A DNA stretch of 64,000 nt from Carya illinoinensis (GCF_018687715.1 NC_056758.1:6513501-6577500), one strand, 5' to 3'. Shown: positions 45,061 to 57,329, counted from the first letter of the stretch. Translations and numbers: made by a program. The notes: generated by a model not told the origin, from the letters alone.

Positions 45061-45194
45061 AAAAATAAAATAAAAAATTATTATTTTTTTTATAATAAAT
45101 CTTCCCTTTTTTGTTTCTAGGGAGAATTGATGACTGTTATTGACGATGTATATAGGTATTATTGTTGCTCTTAAGAACATGGTTTTGAGTAGTA

Positions 45195-45267
45195 CGCGCC
45201 AGGTAGGGGTCGAACCTACGACTTTCTGCTTAGGAAACAGACGCTCTATCCACTGAGCTACAGGCGC
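45195..45267 (-). tRNA. trnR-CCU: tRNA-Arg (anticodon CCU)
   Basis: The minus strand reads GCGCCTGTAGCTCAGTGGAT at the 5' end and folds into a 73-nt cloverleaf without intron. D-arm GCTC/GAGC, anticodon arm TCTGT-TTCCTAA-GCAGA with CCT at positions 34-36, T-arm GTAGG-TTCGACC-CCTAC, discriminator G. Acceptor pairs G1-C72 through C5-G68 and G7-C66 are intact, with U6 opposite U67. The A box and B box (GGTTCGACC) are intact. No T-run of four lies within about 40 bases downstream, which is unusual for Pol III. CCA is not encoded, as normal for nuclear genes. Confidence 0.95.
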
Positions 45268-45299
45268 TTCTCTGCGTCCAAGGTCTCTGTCAATGTGTA

Positions 45300-46729
45300 A
45301 AACTTACCAAAGGGATTTGAGTATCACCTTTCACCGTACTAACTGACCGTGTAGCATAACATTTTACATTTTAAGCCTAGCATTTGCATAATGATATATA
45401 CTGGCACGATATGCCCATCACACAAATTATAAAAATTGATTGGCTTGATTGCTTGCTACATCAACGGTGTTAATTAGTGTATAAAATGCAGAGAGTAGGC
45501 CAGAGAACCATTTTTAGTGTAGAGGATTTGGTTCAGTCTGGCCTTATCTATAGCACTTAAACCCATATGGACGGACCTTTTGTTTTTTCATAACATGTGG
45601 GTTTGGGGCTTACGATTACTCCAAAACACTTGGAATTTGTCCCAATCCATGATCTCACACATGTTTGCTAAATGTTAGTAAGCTATTCTTCTTGGTTTTT
45701 GGTTTTTTTTTTTTTTTTTTAATATGTTGTGGAACGTTAACTCATCATCTTTGTCTTTGGGCATACCTTGAGTTAACTAACCCATTACTTCACTCTTTCT
45801 CGAATCTTCTCCTCCAAAACCCTCTCCCTCTCTCATGGGTTGGTGTCCCACCTTCGAATTTGGAGCACCAAAACCTGTCTGAAATTGGTTTAAGTGAAAG
45901 CTCCATTGGGAGATACATAAAATCCTCTTTCTATTAGTTCGAAGGTCCACTCTCTAAAAAACAGTACAAAAAGCCAGCATTAAGGGACCCTAAAGATCTG
46001 GTCTTGAGCTACTTTCTTTTTTAAAGCCTTGTTTATGGACCCAAGTAGTTTTAAGGACGTCAAAGAGAATTCAGTTAAACGCACTTTTCTACCTGAAGTG
46101 AGATTAGATGGCTTGGTGAGATTGGTGGATTTGGGTCTTGGGACAATATCATATCACTTTAAAAGTCACACTAACGGGTTTAGTTCACCCACTAAATTCA
46201 TTACTCTAATACTCTTCGGTCTTGATTATCTCCACTCAGTTCACATTTAATAGCACTTGGGTTGATTAGGATAGCTCGCAGAAAAAAATGGTTAGCCATG
46301 ACATATAACTAATTCTCACCTTTTTCTTACATGATTGTGACTACTTACAATGACCTTCTTCATTTTAGGTCATATCATATATATATTATATATGGGGTTC
46401 AACTCTTGTGATCTTGTTGATTACTAAGTCTAGCTGCCAAATTATTTGCTTGTTTGGAAAAGAAGAATGGCGTTTGTCATCTTATATTTTATTAAACAAA
46501 TGCTTTGGTTATAAAAAGTAAATCGTGGTTTAATATAATATGTTAGATTATAAAGTTTATAAAATAGATCTAATGTATCACATAAAGTTATGTCAGTTTG
46601 TGAATTTACTTTTATGTGAATCTCTTGTCAGTGGTAATACTTCTCATTTTATAATCTTCAATTACACATGCTTATGTAGTATTTTATAATAATTTCATAT
46701 GTCTTCCACTTAAACGACTAAGGGCAGGT
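45300..46729. other. Intergenic, no gene recognised
   Basis: The stretch is AT-rich with short ORFs (45665-45937, 46029-46250) that lack domain signatures. A poly-T run is at about 45701-45720. Confidence 0.4.
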
Positions 46730-47216
46730 TTGGAATATAGGATGAAACACAAAATTCTCATTTAATCTAATTTTATCTTATTCATAAACATAATTCAAAT
46801 ATAAAATTTTTAAATTAATTATTACAACTTTTTCAAACTTTCAAATAAAAAATCATTCCAATTTTTTTTTAATTTCCAAACAAAAATAATATTATAAAAT
46901 TTTATTCTTAAAATATTTTAACATTATAATATTTTTTATTCAATTTTTTCTCTCTCATTTTTTAAAACAAAAAAAAAAATACTGAATTCAAATTATCTCA
47001 TTACTACTAACAAATCATCTAACTACTATTTATAAAGATTTCATCTTACTTTACTCCCCGAACCTGTTTTATTAGTTATTAGGAAGTTTCAGGAATATAA
47101 AATACTCAAATTATCTCACTACTATTTATAAATTATCTTATTACTATTTATAAAATTTTCATCTCATTTCACTCCTCAAATCTATCTTAATAGTTATTAA
47201 GAAGTCTCGGAAATAT
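46730..47216. repeat. MITE family A, copy 2, with a duplicated 3' portion
   Basis: Starting GGTTTGGAATATAGGATGAA, the copy follows the family A pattern. Its distal part is tandemly repeated: about 46978-47097 and 47099-47216 both run from an AAAATACT start to TTATTA(G/A)GAAGT. The units are about 118 bp with several substitutions. Confidence 0.65.
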
Positions 47217-49320
47217 AAAAATGTTATTCATACATCCTTTAATAGGATGTCCCATGCTAATTAAAACTAATATTTATGTAAATAGTTTTAATTCATAGAG
47301 TATAAAAGATAATTTAGTTAGATAAATGAACCCATATTTCTCACCTCCCAAAGTATCTTCCACTCATTTGTCACACTTAGCTTAATTTGTCGTTGAATGA
47401 TGATGTACGTTAGCTAAGCTAAAGCCAACACAACACTCTCTCACTTGCTTGGAGATCCTTTTGTCTTTATAGCCCGATGCTTAGACATTAAACTATGTGT
47501 AAGAAGAAGCATCCTTTGTAACTGTCCCTTTTATTCCGTCGATATATCACATTATTATTCTATTTTTATCCTATTATATAAGATATAATATATTTATTAT
47601 TATTAATCGATCTTTTATTAGATATTTTTTTATTTTTTAATAATAATAAATATATCATATCTTACATAATTAAATAAAAATAAAATAATAGTGTAATATA
47701 TAATTACTTTAATAATAATGCAACGCTTCCTTGTCGCTTTTTCCTTCGTGACTACAAAGCCCTCATGTTGTTACTTTTCTTGTAACCACGGGCTCTTTAA
47801 TTTTGATTATCAACTGACGCCATCACTACATAATTTTTTCTTTAAATTGAAGAAAAATGAAAAGTTTAAAAAACAAGACTTAATTAATTTTTTAACAAAA
47901 TTGTTTCTTTGTAATTAAAAATACTTTTCACGATGTGTTTATATAAAAATAGTCCTACATACAAATTTAAAATAAATAAAGTCTGTATAAATTCTTTCTA
48001 AATAAACAAATACCACCAAAACAAAATAGACTTTTCACATTTTTTAATATGGGACATTTGAAATTTTAATCATATATATATGAGTTTTTATATATATAGT
48101 TATTTTTATATATTCAGTTAATATGATTAGTTAAAATAATTATTTTGTATTAAAAAATAATATAATTAATTACATTAATTAGATGTATAAAAAATATATA
48201 AAATGACTGTAAATAAGATGATTGTTTATATATATATATATTAGTAAATCACTGTAATTGTTGCTTGGCCAAGGGGTGCGTACGCCGTACGGACAAGGGA
48301 GCCGTCCAAATCAATTGAAAAACAAAAAAAAACGATAATTAAGATAGTGTCGAGCATCGCACAGAAAACACGTTCCTTCTCATTTCCGAAACTGGCCTTG
48401 TGAATTTTGCAATGCTACGTATAATTGTAGAATTGTAAATGTCGTGTAATTATTTTAAAAAAGAATGAAATTTACGATTAAAAAGTTAATTTTTTTTCAT
48501 GTAAGTCTCATATTAATTCATTTTTTTCAAAACGAATGCATGTCACTTGCACAACTACGATTACAAATATCATTTGCCTTTGTCAATACTTTACATCAAT
48601 TGCCCCTCCCTTCCATGGCTGCGTTTATGAACGTTGGTCACGGCAAAAATCACGGAATCATATGAACCGACGGCCAAGATTGAATCTACTAATACAGTTC
48701 TCCAAAATACAAATTGGGTACGAGTCATATCATATATTTTTCAAGTCAATTTGTGATAGGAAATTGAAAACTTCGAGTCAAAGAAAAAGTGTTATGTATA
48801 TAACTGAGTCCTATTTAAAAATGTTTACAAATTCATGCCACTTAACATAATATATAAGATTTATTTTTTAATAATGCTATATATTATTTAACGTGCGTAA
48901 GTTTTGTATTTTTTTAAAATATATATATAGAATTTATTATTAAAAATTTTTTTTATATAAATATTAAATTTATTCACTTTTCTCAAAAGAAATATATAAT
49001 TATCATACATCCTAAAATTATAAATATTATTTAACTATATTTTTAAACATTATTGTACATTCTATTATTACGGTTGGTTACATTATTTTTTTAATATAAA
49101 ATAATTATTTTAATTCATTATTATAGTAAGGTACGTTGAAAATATATAAAAGTAATTATAATATACCTCATTTTTAAATAAAAATTATTTAAAATTTAAT
49201 GAATGCCATTCATAAGGGTGAGATTTTTGTTGAATATCAAGCATTTATGTTGAATATTAATAAGGGTGATATTTTTGTGTAAAAAGATGAAGAGAGGGTT
49301 ATCCTCCAGACAAGAAGTCC
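47217..49320. other. Intergenic AT-rich DNA with two family C MITE copies
   Basis: Family C-like foldbacks lie at about 48068-48235 (ATAGTTATTTTTATATATTC to AAAATATATAAAATGACTG) and about 49066-49172. ORFs at 47718, 48465 and 48536 have no domain signature. A GCGTACGCCGTACGG near-palindrome is at about 48276-48290. Confidence 0.45.
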
Positions 49321-49321
49321 G

Positions 49322-49744
49322 TATAAATATGGCATTATATTCCGGTCTTCAACCAACTTGTTTTCCCTTCCTCTGAACCTTCAAAGAATAACCAACTCCC
49401 AAAGATATATACCATTTTTAACTGATTTTTGTCAGTGTCTTCCTCTTTTTCCTTCCCTCTCCTCCTCTGCATCGTCTTGTCTTTTCGACTCCCCAAATGT
49501 AGAAAAGGTTGTTCTTTGTTTGTTTGGTTTCTTATGTTTTGTTTTTTATGAGGCTCTTTCTTCCTCTGGCTTATTGGATAATCTGAGAAGACCTCGATAT
49601 CTTAACCATGTCCGTCGAAGGTGAAAGCTTTTGAATACATCGAAAAAGCGTTTAATTTGATTTTTATTTATTTATTTATTTTTTATTGGGAACCAAACAA
49701 ACGAGTCTGGGGTCTCTCCATTGCTGAAGTTGTTGTTTCCTGTA
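49322..49744 (+). promoter_or_regulatory. TATA box and uORF-bearing 5' leader of the RLCK gene
   Basis: TATAAATA lies at 49322-49329. A pyrimidine-rich stretch follows at about 49350-49500, suggesting a leader of nearly 390 bases. Two short upstream ORFs occur before the main ATG: 49534-49551 (five codons plus stop) and 49608-49634 (MSVEGESF, then TGA). Either could reduce initiation at the main start. Whether a 5' UTR intron removes them is not clear. Confidence 0.5.
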
Positions 49745-52700
49745 ATGGATTACGCAGAGAGCAGAGGAGAAACAGGAGAAACCCCAGATATACAAACGCC
49801 AGAACCTCATATTTCTACCAAGAATCAGGAAGTTTCCGATGATGACGAGTCGTCCCCGAGAGGTGTACTGGAAATCCCTGTTTTAGGTGCCACGGACTCG
49901 GACCACACAGGGAGCAGCAGTTTCAGCTCGTGTATCTCTCCCACGCAGAAACCGGCGCCTACTCCTCAGCCCCGAGAGAGCCACGGTGGGTCGCAGTGGA
50001 AGTCCGTGATCGAGGCCTTTAAGAGGAAATCCGTGAGGAGGTTCTCCATCGTTCCCTTGCTGACTGCGAGCCACGAGTTTTCCGCTAAGAATCTGAGCAG
50101 GAAGTTGGGTCGGATTCGGAGCGCCGAGGCCGAGGATGGGATTGACAACGATGGGATTCCCAGACCCAAGCCATCTTGGAGGAGCTTTGATTATGCAGAG
50201 CTAGCAGCCGCTACGGATAATTTCAGTTCCGGTAATCATAAGCATTTCCTTTCCCTCTGTTTTCTTAAATAATTTTTTCATCAGATATATAAACATCTAC
50301 CAAATCAAAGACCACCGGAGGTGTCCACAAAAGGCCGCCGGACCACCAGGGGTCCATTTGGCCGACTAACAACGCACACGTCATGTTTATTATCTGCAGT
50401 GAATACATACATTATACATAAGATCGGCATGGCATGGCTCGTGACTTCTGTTATGTTTTTACTCGCTAGGAAACGGACAAAATTCAGTTTATTTTATTGC
50501 AAAAAAATACTCCTAATGAAACTGTACAGTGAGCTCAGGCGTACTTGTTTGTTGGACTGATCCACCTCCGAGATTGATCGGGATAAACTCCGAAAAGCCG
50601 GCGGCGAAAACAAAAAAACAAGAAAAAAACAAAAAGATCTGTACAGTAAAATCATTCTTATTGGTTGCACTGTCAGGCTTATTTTTTGAGTTATTCTGTA
50701 GCAGTGCACACATTACAGTCCTTACACAAATTACGTAGCTTTTTTTTTCTTTTTTTTTTTTTGCCTTTTTTTAAGCTAGTCCTCGCATAGCCCCTCTCCC
50801 TCTCCTCCCTGTTTCTCTCTTTTTACGCGTCCCCGTCGCAGCCCAGATCCACCGCCACTGTTGACTGGGCTCCGACCGCAGCCACCGAACACCACCACAA
50901 AGCCCTTCCTCCTCCCTCTTCCCTCGCACGCACGCACACCAGATCCGCCACCTACAGCCACGCGTCACCGTCCACGAGCACGCCGGACCTCCACCCCTCG
51001 GCCATACCCTCCTTCCCCAGCCCAAGCTGACCTTCCTCTCTCCCTCACATGCCCTCTCCCTCACGGGTCCTCTCTCCCTAATAGCCAGATGTGCACCACC
51101 AAACTACTGTACCGCCACCTTGACAGTCGACGGCACCACCAGCTCCACCGTAGTCTCCCCATGACCACCCCTTTCAGATCCCGTAAAGGATGGGCAACGC
51201 GGGGGTATGGGGGAGAGAATGGGTGACGCAGGTGGTTGGCGGGCAGGGGGGAGGATGGGCTTGGGCAACGAGGGGGAAGAGAGGAAGTAAAAAGAATTTG
51301 AAATAGGTGAAATGAAATGGAACGTGCAGAATATGAATTTTGTTATAAGGAAATTTTGGTCATTTCACTTAAGCGACGTTGATCCGGCTGCCTCAAGACT
51401 TCTTTTTTATTTTTTTAGCCTCCAGTCTCCTCACCACATAAACTATCAGCTAGTACATTATTAGTATAGTATCTAGTGAGGTATTGGGATCGGCAGCTAT
51501 TTACCGAGACAGCCCTAGAACTTTTCTGTAGGGAGCGACCTTTTTGACCAAACTTTATAAATGGAGGGAGGAAAAGAGGAAACATATTGTGGGCCGTGAC
51601 TGCTTGACCTGATACTGTGCCTAACCTAGGAAAACCTAGCCATGCCGGTGTATTGGGTTGCCCGTGGTCCAACCGTCCAAGATCTGTTGCACCATTTGTG
51701 GCAGGGCCTATCATTATTCTTGTGGGCAGTATGAATTGAGTAGGTTGGGAGAGTAAATGCATGCTGCTTTCAAACAGCTCAAAAATGCATTTGCTTTCGT
51801 GTTAGTGGTGAATTTGTTGGATTTTAGCTATTCTGATTTGTGTATTTGTGAGTAATGTTGGACTTGAAGATTAATTTCCGTTGGCTTTTTTTTTTCAATT
51901 TGTGAACCTTCATTATGCATAGCAGGTCATCTTTATGCGCCGAACTGTTAGTTTGATGGCTGCAGCCATGGTTGTTGAGGAGCTTTTGTCAGACTGGGAC
52001 CATTTTTGCTACCTTTTTCAGACCTTATCTTTGCGGGTTATCATCAATAGTATCAGACCTAGCAGTCATAATGTAATTCATCTTAAAGTCAATTAATTAC
52101 ATAGATCTTAGGTAATTTATTTGAAGTATTTAACTTATGAAATCATTTGAAAGGCTGATTAACTTTTAATAGTTACTTGTTATTAGATTCATTTATGCTC
52201 TAATTTTTCCATAAAACTTTGATAGAGAACTTGATTGGGAAAGGCGGGCATGCTGAGGTATACAAAGGATGCTTATCTGATGGTCAAGTTGTAGCAGTAA
52301 AAAGGCTAACAAAGAAAAAGAAGGAAGAGGAGGATAGAATTAGTGATTTCTTGTCAGAGCTTGGGATTATTGCACACATAAACCATCCCAATGCTGCTCG
52401 ATTGCTTGGTTTTGGGATAGATGGAGGTCTGCACCTCGTCCTTCAGTTCTCCCCGCATGGCAGCCTTGCTTCTGTGCTATTTGGTGCTGTCTCAATCTCA
52501 TTTTTTTATTTTTCTGTTTATTTCTCCTGGTATGATTGTTTCAAGTTCACACAATGAACATATACAGCAGTTTGTATATTACAAATTTACTCATTCTGCC
52601 AAATCAGCTACATCTCTGCTTCACCAATCACTACTAGAGAGTTTTTATGAGATGGGAATTTCCCACTCGAATCACTGGGAAAATGATGAATTGTTCGGTG

Positions 52701-53935
52701 TTCTAGTTCTTGACTAGGCGTCTTATCTTGTATATGCCGTGTACTTGAAAAAAAAAAAAAAAAAAAAAAAAAGTGTAACCAATGATCATAGATTTATTGG
52801 GCTGATGAAGAGGCATTCAGCATTTCAGGTTCATCTGAGTGTCTGGAGTGGAAGATAAGGTTTAAGGTGGCTATAGGGGTAGCGGAAGGATTGGATTATC
52901 TTCATCACAATTGCCATAGACGCATTATTCACAGAGACATCAAAGCCTCTAATATATTGCTCACCCAAGATTACGATGCTCAGGTATTTTTGCTACTCAA
53001 AAGAAGGGGATTGAACTTGACATATATGTATATAGTTGACCCCAAATATAGTAAGTAGAATTTTGTGATTTATCCATAACATGCAGATTTCTGATTTCGG
53101 ACTCGCAAAGTGGCTGCCAGAAAAATGGGCTCACCATGTTGTCTTTCCTATCGAAGGCACATTCGGGTTAAGCATGCATCTTCAATGATTTATTAGTAGC
53201 ATTTCTGATTTTCAAAAGGTTGAAGTCATCTGGGCTAATGAATCTTTATATAAATTTCAGGTACCTGGCTCCAGAGTATTTTATGCATGGGATTGTAGAT
53301 GAGAAAACTGATGTCTTTGCATTCGGGGTACTATTACTGGAGCTCATTACCGGTCGCCGTGCTGTTGATTCAAGTCGACAAAGCCTTGCCATATGGGTAT
53401 CATTCCATTTTGGACATTGAATGTTCCTTATAGCTCCTATCTTTTACAGATCATGAAATATTTCTTAAAAATGTAAGATGTATGACAATTTGGTTCATCT
53501 GTTATGCATAATAGGCAAAGCCGCTGCTGGACAGTAATAATGTTGAGGAATTAGCAGATCCACGATTGGGAGATGCTTACGATCCCAGCGAGATGAAACG
53601 TGCCATGTACGCGGCTTCAATCTGCATCCACCACTTATCCTCCATGCGTCCGCAGATCAACGGAGTATGAATTTTGCTACCTTACCCCTTCAGTTTCAGG
53701 TCAATTTAATCAACTTCTGTCGTAAAGAAGCTGCACCATTGATCACCAATGCAATGCAAAAATGTGTGCAATGCAGGTTGTGCAGATACTCAAGGCAGAA
53801 GATGGACCACTTGAACCAAAATCAAAATCAGTGGCAGCAAGATCACTCGTTTTTAATGCTTGTGACCTGGAAGATTATACCTCCACCACTTATCTCAACG
53901 ACCTCAATCGCCACAGGCAACTTGTGATGGAGTAA
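49745..53935 (+). CDS. Receptor-like cytoplasmic kinase, class VI (RBK1/RBK2-like)
   Basis: Seven exons with consistent phase: 49745-50231, 52226-52483, 52829-52983, 53087-53166, 53261-53396, 53515-53664, 53777-53935, giving 474 residues. The N-terminal 150 residues are Ser-rich and variable with no signal peptide or membrane segment. The kinase has the glycine loop [11 protein letters not shown] (167-177), Lys188 in [14 protein letters not shown] (Asp285), DFGLAKW (Asp303) and APEY (332). The text [14 protein letters not shown] and [16 protein letters not shown] matches RBK-type kinases, which bind ROP GTPases and phosphorylate cytosolic targets in pathogen and hormone responses. The first intron is 2 kb and holds foreign GC-rich DNA. 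The start is the ATG at 49745; in-frame upstream codons lack ATG. Confidence 0.93.
50740..51300. other. GC-rich insertion in RLCK intron 1
   Basis: A pyrimidine- and CCACC-rich block (about 50765-51250) with a T-run at its left edge contrasts with the AT-rich intron around it. ORFs on both strands (50771-51064 minus, 50861-51226 plus) are low-complexity Arg/Pro-rich and are not credible proteins. It may be a transposon fragment or a captured UTR. Clear ends were not found. Confidence 0.45.
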
Positions 53936-54542
53936 TTCCTAACCCATCTGTTCTGCAGTGTTCCTTATTGTTTTACTTGTTCCTGTGTAAGTTACGAAAA
54001 AGAAAAATGGTATGGCCCTGCTGCAGTCGTTTTGTGTGTGAAGTTTCACCAAGATACCCATATAGCTTTGTTCAGTCCTGAAAGACACTACTACAGATCA
54101 GAATGGTGAAGCGGCGTTCAAGTTCCTTAATCACTGGAAAGAAAACTCGCCCAACCAGACACAGATAATTGTGTACTCCATTGTAATATTGTGTCTGTAC
54201 TGCTGCAATTATCAAAATTGGAAACCCCTTTTATTTATGTTTCCATGTGTTTGGTTTAATTAGAGCACAAGAATAAAGATTTAAATACGTAAAACCTCGC
54301 ACCAAATTTCTCTAAAGAAAATAAGCTGGGATTCTTCAAGTCTCGAAGATCTTGTTTATATTTTTGGGGGAATTTGTTGATTTTTTTTTTTTAATAAAAG
54401 AATTATAAATTAATTTAATTTTAGTAAAATAGTTAATGGAATATGTCTCAGATGAGTGCTGAGTGCAAAAACAGACCCCACCATACATTGTCAAATCTTA
54501 GAGAGAGAACGAAGGGTTCTGAAGGACAGCGATCGCACGCTA

Positions 54543-55181
54543 ATGGCGCCAGAAATTCTTCTTCAATTGGCGCTCCTAACCCTAGCGTTAGCAATGTTCT
54601 TCGTGATCCACAGGCTCCCAAAAGGAGCCCTAACCAAGCTCAGAACCAAGCACCGAGCTACCCTCCTGTCCAACCGCCACTTCGTCCAAGGGTCCCATCT
54701 CCTGGATCGGGCGCGATCCACGCCCCACAGGATCCAATCCTTGAACCACGCCAAGTCAGCTCTGCTCGAAGCCGAGAAGGCCGTCTCGCTCTCCCCGAAA
54801 GACCCCGCGCCTCACGTCCTCAAAGCCATGGCTCTGGACCTCCTCGGCCACAAGACCTCCGCGCTGAGATCGCTGGACCTGGCCTTGTCCACCCCGCGCG
54901 TGAGGTCAATCGTCGGGAAGGAGCGCGGGGACGCGCTGGTGAAGAGGGCAGAGTTGAAGCTGGGGATGAATCGGAAGCGACGAGTCGACTCGGCGGTGGA
55001 GGATCTGGTGGAGGCGGTGAGGCTGAGCGAGAATAGCAACACGAGAGCGTATTGTTTGCTGGGAGAGTGTTACGAGTGGAAAGGAAGGAAAGAGGAGGCC
55101 AGGGAGGCATTCGAAAACGCCTTAAGGGTCCAGCCAGATTCGGTCGCGGCTCGCCATGGCTTGGATCGGTTGAGTTTGTAG
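54543..55181 (+). CDS. Membrane-anchored TPR-like protein, single exon, 212 aa
   Basis: ATG at 54543 gives 212 residues; the longer frame upstream lacks an ATG. Residues 5-23 (ILLQLALLTLALAMFFVIH) form a membrane anchor followed by a basic stretch. Two TPR-like helix pairs are visible: residues about 72-117 (SALLEAEKAVSLSPKDPAPH onward) and about 168-210 (YCLLGECYEWKGRKEEAREA, then FENALRVQPDS). Such proteins act as scaffolds for protein contacts; the partner is unknown. The coding region is strikingly GC-rich compared with its AT-rich flanks, which creates long antisense and out-of-frame ORFs that should be ignored. It lies about 600 bp downstream of the kinase gene on the same strand. Confidence 0.85.
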   Translation: MAPEILLQLALLTLALAMFFVIHRLPKGALTKLRTKHRATLLSNRHFVQGSHLLDRARSTPHRIQSLNHAKSALLEAEKAVSLSPKDPAPHVLKAMALDLLGHKTSALRSLDLALSTPRVRSIVGKERGDALVKRAELKLGMNRKRRVDSAVEDLVEAVRLSENSNTRAYCLLGECYEWKGRKEEAREAFENALRVQPDSVAARHGLDRLSL

Positions 55182-55392
55182 TCTTTACTGTCTTCAAATT
55201 GCAAGATTTTCTGATTTTGCTTGACGATGTTAATAGGAGTTAATGAAGACGCAATTACTAGGTTTTCTGAACTTTCTTTTTCAAATTTTCTTTCTTCTTT
55301 TGTGTATCAAATCTAGCAAAGCCTTCCCTTGTGGGGTTAGCCATCCCATTGATGTAGATAGAAATGAATGTAAATAAGATGAGTTTTAGTTA

Positions 55393-55595
55393 CGGTTTGG
55401 ATAATTAGATTATAGAGAATAGATAATAATTTTAGATAAAAATTAAAAATTGAATAAAATATTATTATAATATTATTTTTAAATATTATTATTGTTTTGG
55501 TATTTGAAAAAGTTGAATTTTTTAGTATACTTTATTTGAAAATTTTATAAAAATTATAATAATGAGATAAAATGAAACATTTTTCCTATCAAGAC
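55393..55595. repeat. MITE family A, copy 3
   Basis: Family A layout: GGTTTGGATAATTAGAT at the left, AATATTATTATAATATTATT in the middle, GAGATAAAATGAAACATTTT at the right. Confidence 0.65.
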
Positions 55596-55709
55596 GGGTG
55601 CATTACAATTCAAAGAAAGATAGATGAACATAGTATGCTGATTCTCTTGCTTCAATAATATGAACTTCAGCATTAACATACTGAGAATTATATTAAAAAC
55701 AATTAGAGT

Positions 55710-55895
55710 AGGTTTGGATATTAAGTTAAGATAAAGTTAAAAATTAAATAAAATATTATTAAAATAATATTTTTTAATATTATTATTATTTTAAAATTTA
55801 AAAAAATTGATTTGTTTATAATATTTTATACGAGAATTTAAAAAATAAAGATATAATAAAATAAGATGAAATACTTTTTATATCTAAACCTAATC
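55710..55895. repeat. MITE family A, copy 4
   Basis: Starts GGTTTGGATATTAAGTTAAG and ends ATATCTAAACCTAA, clearly inverted termini. It is in tandem orientation with the neighbouring copies. Confidence 0.7.
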
Positions 55896-55971
55896 TTAAC
55901 AAACAATTGAAATGTTCACTTCAACCTTAAATATAAGTTACAAGACTTTGGAAACAAGAGTTAGAATTATG

Positions 55972-56140
55972 CTTGGATGGTAGGTTAAGTTAGGATGAGA
56001 ATTGAAATTTAGAATAAAATATTGTTAAAATATATTTTTAATATTATTTTTATTTTAGATTTTGAAAAAGTTTAATTATTTATTATATTTTGTTTGAAAG
56101 AAATTATAATGATTAGATGAGATAGGTTAAAATTAACTCT
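55972..56140. repeat. MITE family A, copy 5
   Basis: Starts near CTTGGATGGTAGGTTAAG and shares TTGAAAAAGTTTAATTATTT with the other two. The right end is degraded. Confidence 0.6.
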
Positions 56141-56232
56141 TAATCCCCTTAAGAGTAATATTACTTATCATATATTTTACCATCATCTTCTTACTATTCT
56201 ATAATATGGTATTAAATGATTTAAATTTTACT

Positions 56233-56392
56233 ACGTACAAGCAAAGTCACATATTAGTTTACATATTAATACTGATTCTTTCATATTTAAAATTTAAATT
56301 AGCACTATTTTTAATAAAATCTATTTTTTGACCAATCACATTAGATTGATGTACATATTAATGCGCAGTTGTGCTTGCAACTAGATTTTTTC
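56233..56392 (-). repeat. MITE family B, copy 3 (inverted)
   Basis: The reverse complement aligns with 25338-25500 throughout, including GTTGCAAGCACAACTGCGCA and the TTAATTTAAATTTTAA core. It is the only copy in opposite orientation. Confidence 0.72.
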
Positions 56393-57329
56393 TAAATAAT
56401 TAGATATTATTTATTATATTTTACTTGTAGACCTATCATTTAATGTTATATCAAGGAATAGTGAGAGTATGATAATAAAAATATAATAAATAGATTTTTC
56501 TTATTGTTAAAGAAAGTAAAATTTCAACGGAAGGATCGTCAAGAGGGGTAGATTTATATTTTCTTCTTCCTTTGAGCTAAACTCCTCAATAAGTACATTC
56601 GGCATGTATAATACCTAGTAAATGAGATAAAAGTGTAAACAAACGAAGCAGATAAATAATTGGGCCAGGCTAGACGACGATCAACCGTGAACACTAGCCT
56701 GCCAGCACTAGCTTATAACATCAACATTATAAAGTTAAAGTGGGCCCATTTGCTCCATTAATCTCACTCTTTACCTTCTCTCGGGTTATTTATTCGCGAA
56801 ATATTATGTTTACACCAGTTTTTTTTTCCCCCCTAAAGTTCAGTTACACGCTAATGTGGTAAAATCTTAGCTTAATAAAAAGTTAACTCAAGGTTCAACC
56901 GATTAGAGAACTGACTGACACATTGCTTAGAAAATCACATTTATGAGAAGTGTTAATGATACAAAAATATTACGTAAAAATAAATCCATAAATTGACATG
57001 TTTGTACCATAAGAACTCACTACTAGACCAAAACTATAGCCAACAATCAGTTCAAAGTGCTGTATAGCAATTATTGAACCACCATTCAATACTTTGAGCC
57101 GTGAAGGAATTGTTGCTTCCTCGCCATGGTAAAATACATTCTCTGCGTCTAAAATTCCTAAACGCTCCCTAAATTTTTAGTTCCACAAGAACAAAGTCTT
57201 TTGGTGCCACAAAATTTAAGAAAAATCTGACTAGCTAGTACACTATTTCATTTAATCCCAGTTAAAAATATAAATAGAAAACGTTGGTATTTACATACAT
57301 GAAATGCCACAGTGACAAAAGCAACCATG
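56393..57329. other. 3' flank of the crooked-neck-like gene, nothing else recognised
   Basis: No gene, RNA or repeat was identified. The part nearest 57329 is presumably 3' UTR of the minus-strand gene. Confidence 0.4.

Noticed and set aside
50771..51226. Arg- and Pro-rich ORFs inside the kinase intron
   Set aside because: Low-complexity translation of a CCACC-rich block, inside an intron of a well-supported gene.
54443..55243. Several long ORFs on both strands over the TPR gene
   Set aside because: They are shadows produced by high GC; only the 54543 frame has TPR and membrane-anchor features.
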